Assembly (NCBI GenBank): GCA_947034895.1
Contig: OX344761.1
Location: 25,556,863 to 25,620,862 of the forward strand
Direction: 5' to 3'
Length of the DNA stretch: 64,000 nucleotides
Origin: Rhytidiadelphus loreus
Taxonomy: Eukaryota; Streptophyta; Bryopsida; Hypnales; Hylocomiaceae
Shown: piece by piece, positions 49,340 to 60,479 of the stretch
Layout: every line of letters starts with the position of its first letter
Numbering within the stretch: the stretch's first letter is position 1
Notes under the pieces: generated by a model
What the model saw: the letters and a program-made list of their open reading frames with translations, nothing else
Told to the model about the DNA's origin: nothing
Database searches by the model: none
Translations under genes and position numbers: made by a program

Positions 49340-49700
49340 GGACCAGCCCATAAGGGGACAGCTCGTGAGGGGAGGAGCAGTCAACCAGCCCCAAGGGGAG
49401 GCCCGTAAGGGAGCAGTCAGCCAGTCCCAAGGGGAGGCCCGTAAGGGAACAGTCAGCTAGCCCGTAAGGGGAGGCCCGTAAAGGAACAGTCAGCCAGCCC
49501 GTAAGGGAGCAGTCAGCCAGGGGGTCGGGGATCCAGTTCGGGGGCCGGGTATCGGGGGGCCGAGTATCAGGGAGTCAGGGGGTCGGGGAGCCAGTTCGGG
49601 GGGAAGCCAGTTCGGGAGGGCCAGGGAGTTGGGAGTTCAAGGGGGAGGGCCAGGGAGTTGGGAGTTTAAGGGGGGGGCCAGGGAGTTGGGAAGTCCAAGG
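49340..49700. repeat. GC-rich minisatellite in element A
   Basis: Units of AAGGGGAGGCCCGTAAGGGA with GCAGTCAGCCAG repeat imperfectly, followed by GGGGAGCCAGTTCGGG and AGGGAGTTGGGAGTT units. Runs of G may be assembly-sensitive. Element B lacks this block. Confidence 0.75.
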
Positions 49701-50654
49701 GGGGGGGGGGAAGGAGAAATCCTTACCTCAACTAAATTCAGCACTACGGGACGATGCCATGCAGGGCCCCACCACACTTTTTTGGGGGGGGTTTCATCAC
49801 ACTAAGATTGAAAACCGGGGGTCTAGTAAAAGACTAATGAAAGACCAACTCAAGGCTAAAGGAAGAAGGGGGGAAGAGAAGTCACCATCGTACGCGTCCA
49901 AACCTGCACAACCTCTCAAGGTCCCTCACCAACAAGCCACCTCACACAATGATGGCAAAATTAGGAAGGGGGTAGTTATAGGAGAGGAAGAAGGGAGAGA
50001 CGATAAATAGTGTTGCGTCATAGGATTAAGTAGGAAATCTCAAAAGCTTCTTACAACCATTAGGAAAGAGATTAGGATGACACCAAAATGACGACGCAAG
50101 AGAATAGGTGACTCTCCCATTAGATTAGCGTCATATGGTGTAAGGTTTCATTTAAGGGGTTGGTAGGAATAGTGTTGAAGTAAAAGAAAAAAGGGACAAG
50201 GAGAAAGGAAGGGACCATTAAGGGTCTTTAGAGTGTACTACTTTGCCGAGGACTAAGCCGTTGGCATTTTACTACTTCAAGATACGTGTCGACTATGGAA
50301 TACGAGCACGCGGCCGGAAGTATGGAGGAAAATGCCGCGCATGCCAACGACGATCAGGTGAGTCAGTAAACCAATCCCTGGGGCTTTCTTTCTTTTAATT
50401 TACGCTAAACCCTGTTAGGTAGTGATTAATTTCGATTAGCAAATAGGAATTAGGGGGGGGGCCTTGAGTTTAGACATAGAAGTTTATCGATAGGACTCGA
50501 AGTATCCAAACCCATTTCATGCATAGAAGTTGACCATAAAAGCAACCAAATTAGACTAAGATAGGGTAGGACTAGGAATCAGTAACCGTTAAGGTCAGAA
50601 CTCAACCAAGAAGTAAACACTAGATTAAGACAAAATAATCCAATTAGGAGTTAG

Positions 50655-50950
50655 GGTTAAATTAGCAAATTAAATTAGAAGATTAAATTAGATAAAGGAT
50701 AAGTTAAATTAGAGGATTAAATTAGATAAAAGATAAATTAAATTAGAAGATTAAATTAGGAAAAAAGATAAATTAAATTAGAAGATTAAATTAGGAAAAA
50801 AGATAAATTAAATTAGAAGATTAAATTAGGAAAAAAGATAAATTAAATTAGAAGATTAAATTAGGAAAAAAGATAAATTAACATTGAGAAATTAAATTAG
50901 GAACAAAGATCAATTAAATTAGGAAAAAAGATAACTTAGATTAGGAAAAA
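50655..50950 (+). repeat. AT-rich minisatellite in element A
   Basis: About five to seven units of roughly 36 bp with ATTAGAAGATTAAATTAGGA followed by AAAAAGATAAATTAA. The central copies are nearly identical, so expansion is recent. It is absent from element B and helps explain the length difference (4.0 against 2.9 kb). Confidence 0.85.
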
Positions 50951-52003
50951 AACCCAATCAACTTAGGAAACCATGGAGGGGACTTAGGTAATCCTTCCTT
51001 AGTCTTATGGGAGGTCATTTAGCCTCAGACTCCCATAGATTAGGGTAGATTCGGTGGTAGTTCGCATAGGCTACCGTTAGGGGGCGGTTAGCCCGAACTA
51101 ATCCCTCGCCAATTGAGGCAACTCCGTTGTCACCTGCGGAAACTGGGAACTTAGAAAAGAAGATCCATTGCTTGGAAGGCACAATGGACCTACGCTTAGT
51201 CACCCGTTAGGTTAGAATTTAGTTAACCCCTAGAACCTGATTGTGTCCGATTAATTACCAAGGGTGGGTAATTAAGCGCCCACAAAGTGCTTGGTTGAGT
51301 TTTCATTTCCTGATGCTCTTGTCTGAGCATTAGCATCTCCTCAGTAGTCCTCTGTATTGGCATTAGGTGGTACCCAGCATTGTAGAATTTTGAATTGCAG
51401 CTAGCATTTGGATTCTTGTGATGTGTTTGTATTCCTTGCATCCCCTTGTGGTTTGCCAAAAGTTATGTTTAGAGTTTAGTGCTGCTTATGGATTATAAGG
51501 GTTTACATTTTACAATTACTGATTTTTATGAACTGTTGCTAGAATTTGTCTTGAAGTTGGTCCAATTTCGGTTTCAAATGAAGGATTTAGGGTTTAGGGT
51601 TTACTACCACATTTGAGGTCAACTACGGAATGAATTTTCCAAGAAGCTAATTCTACTTTGATTTTTTCAATTGCTATAGTGAAATTTGAAGCTTTCTAGG
51701 AGGAGTGTCGAGGAATACAACAACAAAGACATTCCAAGGTTTGTGGTTTCTGTAACTGTCATGTAGGGTTAAGTTCAATTAGTTCTTCAATATTATACAT
51801 GAAGAAAACCACACAAAGAATAGTCTAATGCCTGTTTCAAATGTTGTACTTACTTTTCTTTGCAACACTTTCAATTCTGTGAGAAATAGTGTTGTTTGAT
51901 ATAGGGGAATTAGGGTTTTTGTTCAATTTATTAATTTTATTGTACATGGAGAAGTATTATCATCAATTTGAGGATACACTAACATTGGAACATACGAAGA
52001 GTC

Positions 52004-52440
52004 TATCGTCGACTCAAAGATAAGTACAGATCGAAAACCAGAAGCATGACAACAAACAAATGACTTGAACCACAAGTTGTCATCAAATAAGAAGGAATTA
52101 AGGAGTCACACATGACATTCCTTAAAAAAACATACAAAGAAGTAATGAACAAAATTACAAACGCGGAAGGCCTAGAAAACCATTCCAGACCAAACGATGC
52201 AGTAGGTATCGTCGACTCAAAGATACATTGCTAACATTAAAAGTAAGTTAATTGAACTAACATGAACAGACTAACTTTAAAATAGAGAAGATTAATACAT
52301 AAAATGAAACCCACATAGAAATTTTGTGCAATTACAAACACTTCATTTAAAGGATTCTAGGTTAAAAGCCAAAAAGAATATTAAAATTGATCTTCTTTGG
52401 TAAATAACATCCTACTAATTCTATCATCAAGTCGATGATA
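52004..52440. repeat. Type-2 palindromes upstream of the unit-2 ParB-like gene (3 sites)
   Basis: TATCGTCGACTCAAAGATA starts at 52004 and again at 52207 (identical, right half altered). TATCATCAAGTCGATGATA starts at 52422, ending six bases before the presumed acceptor at 52446. They are the same motif as upstream of DUF7869 copy 2, 10 kb away across the divergent promoter region. Confidence 0.85.
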
Positions 52441-53630
52441 TCTCAGTGTACTAAAAGCATAACTGAACTGGAAAAAACCAGGGATCAAGCAATGGCGACT
52501 CAAGATGAGTACAACTACTCAGTCACCGAACGTCACCTCGAGCCATTCCAAAACCCAATTGACGACGAACCATTCCTGCTTGAAATGGAGGTCACCTACG
52601 GCAAATTGTGGCAACTAAAAGAGCACATCAGTACGTGGAGTTTTGGGGTTAGCCGATGGAAGAATTATGTGTACTTAAGATATCGAGCTCAGGGAAAAAT
52701 CCAGTATCTCCCTTGGAACATGAAAGAAAAGGTCATCCTCATCGACGACTACCAAAGCAACTACGTCATAATAGTCCTACGCGATGTAGACGATGCTGGG
52801 AACTCGGGCAAGCATTGTCACTCTCTCGTACTCGACGTGAATGCTTACCACGGGAAGTTTGACCTAGAGAACTTGATGACCTTCCTAGGGGGATCCGAAA
52901 AGGATTCCTTGAACGAAGAGTTTGAAAAATGTGGATACGTTCCTTGGAGGAACGGCATAGCCAAATCCAACGCAAGTAGACTGCGACTAATTTGGCAAAT
53001 GCTAGACCATTATGCGTTAACAAATATCTCTCCTCTCCCAAGCGTGGGTGGGAATCAGTCCAGAGAAACGAAGAGAGCATCAGTTGGTGGTCAGCAACCT
53101 CCTTCTGGTCGTACAGGGGAGGGTAGTCGCGGTACCAGACCATCAGCAGCGTTGTCCCAACCCAGGCAGCGGGATCCAGTCCAAGAACAACCTGGGGAAT
53201 CAAGGAGAAAGAGGAGAAAATCAAACCTTCTGGGTGGAACAGCCGGGGCTGGAAGTTCGGGGTCAATTCTAACGACAGCCGAAGCAACTCCATTGACCTC
53301 ACAATCCAAAATGAAAGAGTACGAGAAGTTTGCCATTTATCAACGAGATTTCTGGACTGATCACAAGTCATGCTTCCTTCTAGACCAGGAGGTTGTACAG
53401 GTCCATATCAAGCAATGCATAATAGCGCGAGACCAGTACATCATTCGCACACTGCAGACTGACATAATAGAGTCAGTAAAAAATGAACTGGTGCAACTTG
53501 GGCACAAAAAGCAGCGACAAATTTTATGTTTCACTCTTGTGGATCTAAATAACGAGCTGTTGCAAAGGAAGCTGGAAAAATAGGACGACATAAAGACTGG
53601 CAAATTCATGATCATTAATGACCAGCATAG

Positions 53631-56540
53631 TGTGGGCGCTTATTTACCCACCCTTGGTAAATCGGCGAACACAACCAGGTTCTAGTTCTATGACAGTGTC
53701 CTACTCTAATGGGTGTCTAAGTGTCAATCCATTGTGCCTTCCAAGCAATGGATCTTTTTTGCTAAGTCCCTAATCGTGACTCTCTAATCGTGGTTCTAAA
53801 TGACTCCTAAGTTGGCTATCTTGCTATGTTATGTTTTTGTGTTTCCTATTTCCAAGTTTTACTCTAATGTCCCAAGGTAGGAGATTATCTCACGCCATTT
53901 CTAAAAACCTAAGGCTCGTTCAGATTGGACTCTCTAATCACCTACTATGGGCGGATGAAGTTTTGACCGCGGGGCTATCAAACTTCATCCATGGGTTTCT
54001 ATGGGTTTCCAAATTTGGTTGAGGGTGAAATTTGACCTACGGACCTGAATCCCTATTTCCTAGCTAAATCCTAAGTCCCAACTTGGTTGGACGAACACTT
54101 TCAAGTTTCATTCGTTTTGGGCTCTAAACTTCATCCATCGATATCTTGGGCATCCTAACTCCGATTCCTACGTATCTTATGTTTTTGGAAACCTCTCTGG
54201 ATCTACTCTAAGCTTAGCTAATCAAATCTGACCTGACTTCAGTCCTAATGGTACCTAGCTCTCGGCCTTGACTAACAATTGACACCTACAAAGTCTAAAT
54301 GAAAGAAAAGTCTACCCTTTAACACCTTCAACAACCCCCTTACACCTTTAACAATGACCCCACTCACATTATGCACTAGAGGCCCTCCAAAGCGGCATCG
54401 CCAAGGTACGGTGGGGGGTATCTCTAGGGTTAGTACAATTTTTCCCAATTCACTCAAAACACACCACCCTATCATCACTATGGGGGTAAAAGTGGGACCT
54501 AAGCAAGCTCCAACACAAGAACTATCACTACAATGAAGGTAAAAGTGTTACCCCTCAAAAGTGGGACCCAAGCAAGCTCACACACAAGAAATAACCACAA
54601 TGGAGCCAACAAAGCTCTAAACACCGTTGCAAAGAGTCTTGGCTAAAGTACTAAGAAAACCCACACAAGTTAGATCCAACAACAATTGAGGGAGGTTCAA
54701 AGCTTCGCCGTCCCAAGGGGACCAACAATAGCGGGGACTTAAGAGCCTTGGTTCCAACCCAAGGTCTCTCCAAAAGGATGTAACAACAAGACTAAAAGAC
54801 TCTAAGGACTTGCACTCTAAAGAACCTTAAGACATACAAGGTAGAGGGACCCCCAAGGCCTCTATAAGCTTGAGAAACAAGAACAATGGAGCCCCACAAA
54901 GGCTCAAAAAGACGCTATTCAAAGTTGCTTGGCCAAACGCCAAGGCTCTTACAAAAATGGACCCAAGGATTCTAACTCTAAAGACTCAAACAAGGACCTT
55001 GAGAGCTTTGGTTCCAACCTAAAGTCTCTCCAAATGGAGGGGGGATTTGGAAGGGAGAAGGGCCCCCTTTTATAGGGTTCCAAGGGCCCACTCCCCCCCT
55101 TGACTTGCTACTACATCCATCCGGATTTCATCCTTATCTTTTGAGATTTCCACCTCTCAAATAGTCAAATACCGACTACCGAGGTAAGCATATCTCTTTA
55201 GGATTTCCGTCCATATCTTTTGAGATTTCCACCTCTCAAATAGTCAAATACCGACTACCGAGGTAAGCATATCTCTTAGGACTTCCATCTTTATCTTTTG
55301 AGATCTTCACCTCTCAAATACCGAGGTAAGCATATCTCTTATCTTTTGAGATTTTCACCTAGTTTGGATTTTACGCTGGTCCTAACATCTAACTTTTGGA
55401 GTTTATCTCGGAATTGCAAACGGATTGCGCCAATGGCTTCAGAATGCCATTTTTAGCCTAAAGGATCCCCTATCCCTATTTCTATCACAAAAAACCCATC
55501 GGAAACTAGTGCCAACTAGGGCCAATTAAAAGGGTAAAAACCTAACTTTGGGGGTTTACCCCTTTTGGCCTGGGTAACTAGCTAGGGTTATTGGGGGGGC
55601 TCTAGGGAGTAAGAAAAGACTCCTTGATGTCTTCGTTCCGACTTCGTACGCTCCCGGGACGCCGGTCAACCCCGCAAAGATCTTGCCGTAATTATTAATT
55701 GGGGGAATGTTGTCAGTTTCGGCTGCTTCCCGCTATTGGAACACCATGAAATTTGTCGGGGTGCGTTATTAACATAAAAGATGCTAGTCTAATTTTTAGT
55801 GAGATTTTACCGCGGCCTGGGTATTTTCTATGAATTTCCCGTCGTGGCCTTTGGCGGTTGACTGCTCGGAAAAAGATCCTTTGAAGATCAGAAAAAACCG
55901 AGACTTTTTGGGGAACCTCTCATGGAGTTCCCCAAGCCACATGCCAAGTCTTGGGCTATCCTGGCACACAGTCGGTGGCGAGGTGAAAACTGACTTCGGT
56001 TGAATCGTTGACAGTCATGGAATCTTTCACACATGATGGAATCTTGGCGAATGGATTTCGCCGTGGATACCCCGACATGTTTCAGATCCAAGAACACTAT
56101 CCGGTGGCTGTGGATTCCTCCATGCGGCCTGTCTGGGACAAGTAACACCTGCAAGCTAACAATTGGGATTCCTAATGTTTCGTCGGTGGAATGGGGAAAC
56201 TAGAACCTATCTTTGGAGATTTACATGGGGACCTCCCTAACTCTCCTAAGACTATTTTAGCCTATCATGGTCACATGCACTAGGTTTGGGCTATTTTGGG
56301 TAAGTTCCTAGTAGCCCTATTGTTTCCCACTAATTACGGGTTCTAACCCATGTACAAGTGGGTTTTATGGGTAATCTATGGATAAAAGGCTATTTATGAC
56401 CAAATGCTATACTGGTACGTGACATACCTATTTTGGTTCTACACTCTTTTTTGGGCTTTTTGTAGTACTTTATGCCTTAATTTGTAATAAACTAAAAAAA
56501 AGAAAACAATGAGTCCCAAGTGACGAATTTGGGGCTCACA
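53631..56540 (+). mobile_element. LTR element B, inserted in the ParB-like gene
   Basis: It starts TGTGGGCGCTTATTTACCCA and ends GGGGCTCACA. The flanking 5 bp are CATAG on both sides (53626-53630 and 56541-56545). Removing it and one CATAG restores the reading frame of the ParB-like gene across QHS|VTAS, which fixes both ends exactly. It is 2.9 kb with no coding region, a solo LTR of the same family as A and C. Matching words against A include TTGGAAGGCACAATGGA (inverse) and the GAGTCCCAAGTGACGAATTT end. Confidence 0.92.
55130..55370 (+). repeat. Tandem repeat in element B (about 64-80 bp units)
   Basis: Three units share ATCTTTTGAGATTTCCACCT, CTCAAATAGTCAAATACCGA and CGAGGTAAGCATATCTCTT; the third is shortened. 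It has no counterpart in element A that I can see. Confidence 0.8.
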
Positions 56541-56853
56541 CATAGCGTAACCGCTTCAAAAGAGCTTAAGAAGGAAGGGTGCGGTGAGGCTAGGAGGGTA
56601 GAGCTCCAAACTTGGGACGCTTGGATTGTGTAGTCCTTGAATCCAAATAAGTTAAGGAACATCTCCAAGTTCTACAACTGCACAAATCACCTTGATCACG
56701 CCCAACCGACATGGGGAAATCAGATAATCAGCCTTCGGAATATCTGGTTGACCTGCCAGAGAGCCACGGATGTAACGGCGGAGGCGGTGACCCAGAGAAA
56801 TAAGGCAGTATATGACTTGGCAAAGTATAAGGTAAGGCGAACTTATTTTTTAG

Positions 56854-56995
56854 TATCGTCGAGTCGAAGATACTGCACGAGTTTAAGCCAATAGTAAATG
56901 GTCATATGGAACTTCTGTGGTACACATCTGTGGTCTATGAGTTACTCTGTTAGTGACAATATATTGGGGTAACATGTATCGTCGATTTGAAGATA
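56854..56995. repeat. Type-2 palindromes in the conserved intron (2 sites)
   Basis: TATCGTCGAGTCGAAGATA starts at 56854 and TATCGTCGATTTGAAGATA at 56977, both inside intron 56832-57061. The homologous intron of the unit-1 gene carries three type-1 palindromes. Confidence 0.88.
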
Positions 56996-57317
56996 ATGTG
57001 TCTACTACTGATGTCACAGAACTGAGCAATCCTAATACTCGTGATTATATTTCTCGTGCAGGAATTCACCATTGCAGTTCTCGATCAATATCAGAACCTT
57101 AACCCAGGAAGGGAAGGTGCCTGTGTGAAAAGTCTGAACGATCTGAAGAACGAAATTCAGATCATCACATTACCCGATGATCTCTTCACGTTTTGGGAGA
57201 GATTCCTCACGAAGCATGCAGAGGGAGAGTTAATTGAGCCTATAACTGGGCTACAATTCAAGGATCTGAAAGGCTTCAAGAGGAAAGCAATGTCTTTGAA
57301 GAGCTACAATAGTGTTG

Positions 57318-58640
57318 CCGGTACTAGTTATTTGAGATACTAATAGGAGATTCTTTGCCAAACTCTGAACAAAGAGAACATTAGAAATTGTTAAGGATTG
57401 ATCAGTTGGGAGGAGCAATAAAATTGAGCCATGTCGAATAGCATTATGTGTGCTATTATCAAAAAGAAAAATAATTCGGGGAGATTGAAGTTCTTGATAT
57501 ATATTCCCAAAACAATTGTCATAACGGAGACATATGTTGGCTAGCTCCAGAGTCAAGGAACCAAGATGTAGAAATTAAAATTAGATCTGAAATGGTTGAA
57601 AATAAATATGACTGGTCGGCTGGTCCTCATCAGTGAAAGTATTAATACGAGATTTAGAAGAGTTGGCTTGATCTCGTTTCTTCTTTTGGCAAACAGGAAC
57701 CTTGTGGACTAAAATGCTACAGTAATGGCAAATTATAGGTGACAAAGAAGGTTTCTTTGACGATAAAGGACAGTAGGGTGATTGCAAGAAAGACCAAACA
57801 ATTTTGGTAGCATTTGGTCAAAAACTACGTTTTCTTTTGCCCAGTACTAGGAGTACTACAAAATGGAGCAATCTCAGCCGTTGATCTGAAAAATCAATGG
57901 CCAATGGTACTTTTGAGTACTTTATAATACTGAAATAGTACTACTTAAAAAAAATGATAGTTTGTCACAAAAAGTAGATAAAATTAAGTATAAATTAATA
58001 AAAATTAGAAAATCTTGAATAAAAAAAAACTAAAAATTGGTCATTTATAAAGACTTGATAGTGATTACATTTCACTAAAAACTAGAAGTTGAAACCATCA
58101 TGAAAGTTTGGAGTGCTATGCACAAGGGACCCCTATTTGCATGCATGTTGAGGACAAAGAATTGTTTGTTTTTTAATTCCCTTTGGTGGGCATATATCCA
58201 TCTAGAGTGGGAATAGGCCATAAAAAAGTCAAGTGAATATCATGTTTTTTGGATACTTCACAGTACTAAAAAACCCTAAACCGCAAAGTGTGACAAATTA
58301 GCTAAATTGATATTTAATTATAAAATTATTTTTCAAATTTTTTGAAAAATAAAAAATCTCATGTTTTCTGAGTTAGCAATCTTCTATAAAAATTTCAAGT
58401 CCATTGGCTTCAATTTCCAAAAGTTGCGGCCAAAACCAACTCCGTCACTTCAATTGTGACGCCTCATAGGACCGGTCTTTCTTGCAATCACCCAGAAAGA
58501 AGATGGATTTGAGGATGAATATTGAGTATAGCTTGATTTTTGAAACCAGGTGGAAATGGTTTGTTAAATTTTCCTTTAATATAAAATGCACTTGATTGTG
58601 CAGTAGTGGACTTGGATAAATTTATTGAATTCTGTTGAAG
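57318..58640 (-). mobile_element. Copia remnant, gag zinc knuckle and protease/pre-integrase region
   Basis: On the minus strand, CHYCSILVHKVPVC (about 57720-57680) is a CX2CX4HX4C gag zinc knuckle. A protease-to-integrase linker follows: PRIIFLFDNSTHNAIRHG and NVLFVQSLAKNLLLVSQI. Its lower edge abuts the truncated ParB-like gene at about 57318. A MITE (57776-58493) lies inside. The gag continues at 63480-63720 beyond a 4.8-kb insertion. Stops and frameshifts mark it as inactive. Confidence 0.75.
57776..58493. mobile_element. MITE with perfect 20-bp terminal inverted repeats
   Basis: The left end GGGTGATTGCAAGAAAGACC and the right end GGTCTTTCTTGCAATCACCC are exact inverses. The 718-bp interior is AT-rich and non-coding. 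It sits within Copia gag sequence. I see no clear target duplication. A terminus of the same family is at about 22034-22052. Confidence 0.85.
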
Positions 58641-60052
58641 AATATTGCGTCTCGGTGTCCTAGCAACTCTCGTCTAGACGTCCCGCATCCGCGTCCGCAT
58701 CCCTCGAGACGTCCAGTGACATTTACAGTCTCAAAATACAGTATATTATATGCATCTCCAATGTCCGTCCAGTCCGGTAGGTCTGCCTGTTCGCAGCGTC
58801 CGATCAGATAGGGTGTCCAATTCCAACGACCCGTCCGATCAGACAGGGCGTCCGATTCTGATGGCCTGTCTGATCTGACAGGGCGTCCGATTCCGATTGT
58901 CTAACAATCCTGCCCGTCCGCAGTGTCGGATCCAAAAAGCCCGTCTACACTGTCATCCACTGTCGTCTAACGCCCCCGTCAACTTTTCTATGCCCCATAA
59001 TATATCATTGGATAGATATTCTTGAGAGCTTTCCAACGGTATATAATGCATCCGATTCAAACAAAAACTGCAACTATAGAACTTCTCCAAAGATTGAAGT
59101 CCACCTAGTCATCTGATCGGACGCCCCGTCCGATTGGACAGGCCGTCGGAATAGGACGCCCTGTCTGATCATTTTGTGTGCCTTATAATATATCATTGGA
59201 AAGGTATTGTTGAGAGCTTTTCAACGGTATATTATATGTCTGATTTGAACAAAGACTCCAAGTGTAGGACTTCTCCAAAAGATTAGGTGTTAGATATTAC
59301 TTAAACTTTTCATTGTAATCTTCAACACTCTTAGATCCCTTATCTTCACACAAAAAGATCAAGTTGGTCATTATTCAGTTCACTACTAAACATTAGAGAC
59401 TATATTTTCACCAAAACTGCTCCAAAAGTGCCCTTACATTTACAAGCACCAAATTTTAGATGAAAAACATTTTTACACATAAAACCGTAGGACCTTGTAG
59501 TAAAATAGTTTGAAAAGTTGTGAATTTTTTTTTTGAATTTTCCATCATGTAGATTGTGATATATTAACATTTGAAGTGACAAAACCCTTTTTTTGGCCTT
59601 GTAAAACATATGGGTAGCTGCACTTCACAAGGTTACATTTGTATAAAAAATATCCAAAATGGTGGTTACTCTTTGGATTCATTCTGCAAATCAAGTTGGC
59701 TAGGTGCTTGAAAAAATTTAGATCATTTGGAATTGTACAATATATAGGAAAAGAATAATAAGTAGGAAGCAGTAGAGAATGATTAAAAATACTAAATTGT
59801 TAACAATTTATTTATAGAATTAAAAAATGCCAATCCCAATGTTTGTAATGTTTTAATAAACAATATACATCTAATGTTTGGGATTTTTTTCAAAAATATT
59901 TAAAATTGAGTTAAATAAAAGACTTCAAAGTTTATTTTAGAGTAGAGATTCCATATCTAACCACAAACTGATCTAAACTAAAATTCCTCATAACTTTCAT
60001 CTCATTAATCAAAATAGAATGATTCAAAGCAGTAGAAAATGATTCAAAGCTT

Positions 60053-60053
60053 A

Positions 60054-60124
<71 letters not shown>
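60053..60124. repeat. (TA)n microsatellite
   Basis: About 35 uninterrupted TA units. Length is likely variable and assembly-sensitive. Confidence 0.95.
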
Positions 60125-60129
<5 letters not shown>

Positions 60130-60479
60130 CTAGAGAACCAATTTCAAATTTTTATTTCTTTTAAAGTGATCTTCAAAGAATTTTTTTTCTGCTCGCGCTA
60201 CCCGCCGAACACTGAAAATTACATATAATGCAATAACTTTAAAACCATGTAGTTAAAAGTTATGAAAATTGTTGGGCCTTAAACCTACTCCTTGGCCACA
60301 CATTGTGTGAAATTTCGAAAGAGAAAAAATAAAAATTTCGTCTATAATGAGCTGCCCAAAATTGTAATGTTGCCAAAAAACATTGTTTGGATGTTTAGGA
60401 GTTAAACGTGAGATTTGCTTCCAATTGCACTGTTAGAACCTTAATACGCTTGATTAGTTTTATATTATTAAGAATATGA

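Larger units (their letters stand above)
47246..51284 (-). mobile_element. LTR element A, complete, 5-bp target duplication
   Basis: In the minus orientation it starts TGTGGGCGCTTAATTACCCA (from 51284) and ends GGGGCTCACA (47246). The flanking 5 bp are AAGTG on both sides (47241-47245 and 51285-51289), a clean target-site duplication. At 4.0 kb with no internal coding region it behaves as a solo LTR or a non-coding LTR-like element. Element B is an inverted relative. It lies inside the presumed long 5'-UTR intron of the unit-2 ParB-like gene. Confidence 0.88.
52492..57318 (+). pseudogene. ParB-like multi-domain protein, unit 2 (split by LTR element B)
   Basis: I chose ATG 52492 (GCAATGGCG context; MATQDEYNYS) over the earlier in-frame ATG at 52435, because that one overlaps a palindrome and lies before an ATATCTCAG acceptor. 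Exon parts are 52492-53630 and 56546-56831, joined in frame if element B and one CATAG copy are removed, then 57062-57318. The intron 56832-57061 splits KYK|EFTIAV. The N-terminal domain has KEKVILIDDYQS, matched by unit-1 REAILVDVVNAS. A Ser/Gly/Arg-rich linker follows, then a ParB-like segment with FMIINDQHSVTASKEL. Next come KLRNISKFYN and ISLRNIWLTCQRA, then LFTFWERFLTKHAEGE. Stops: TAG at 53581-53583 and TAG at about 56630. Homology to unit 1 ends at about 57318, where Copia sequence begins, so any methyltransferase-like part is cut off. Confidence 0.55.

Noticed and set aside
52435..52491. ATG 52435 as the start of the unit-2 ParB-like gene
   Set aside because: The ATG lies inside a type-2 palindrome and upstream of a likely splice acceptor. 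ATG 52492 has a better context.
53960..53985. TTTTGACCGCGGGGC near 53.97 kb and similar halves at 15535, 21170 and 27379
   Set aside because: These are half-sites without a matching second half. I did not count them as type-1 palindromes.
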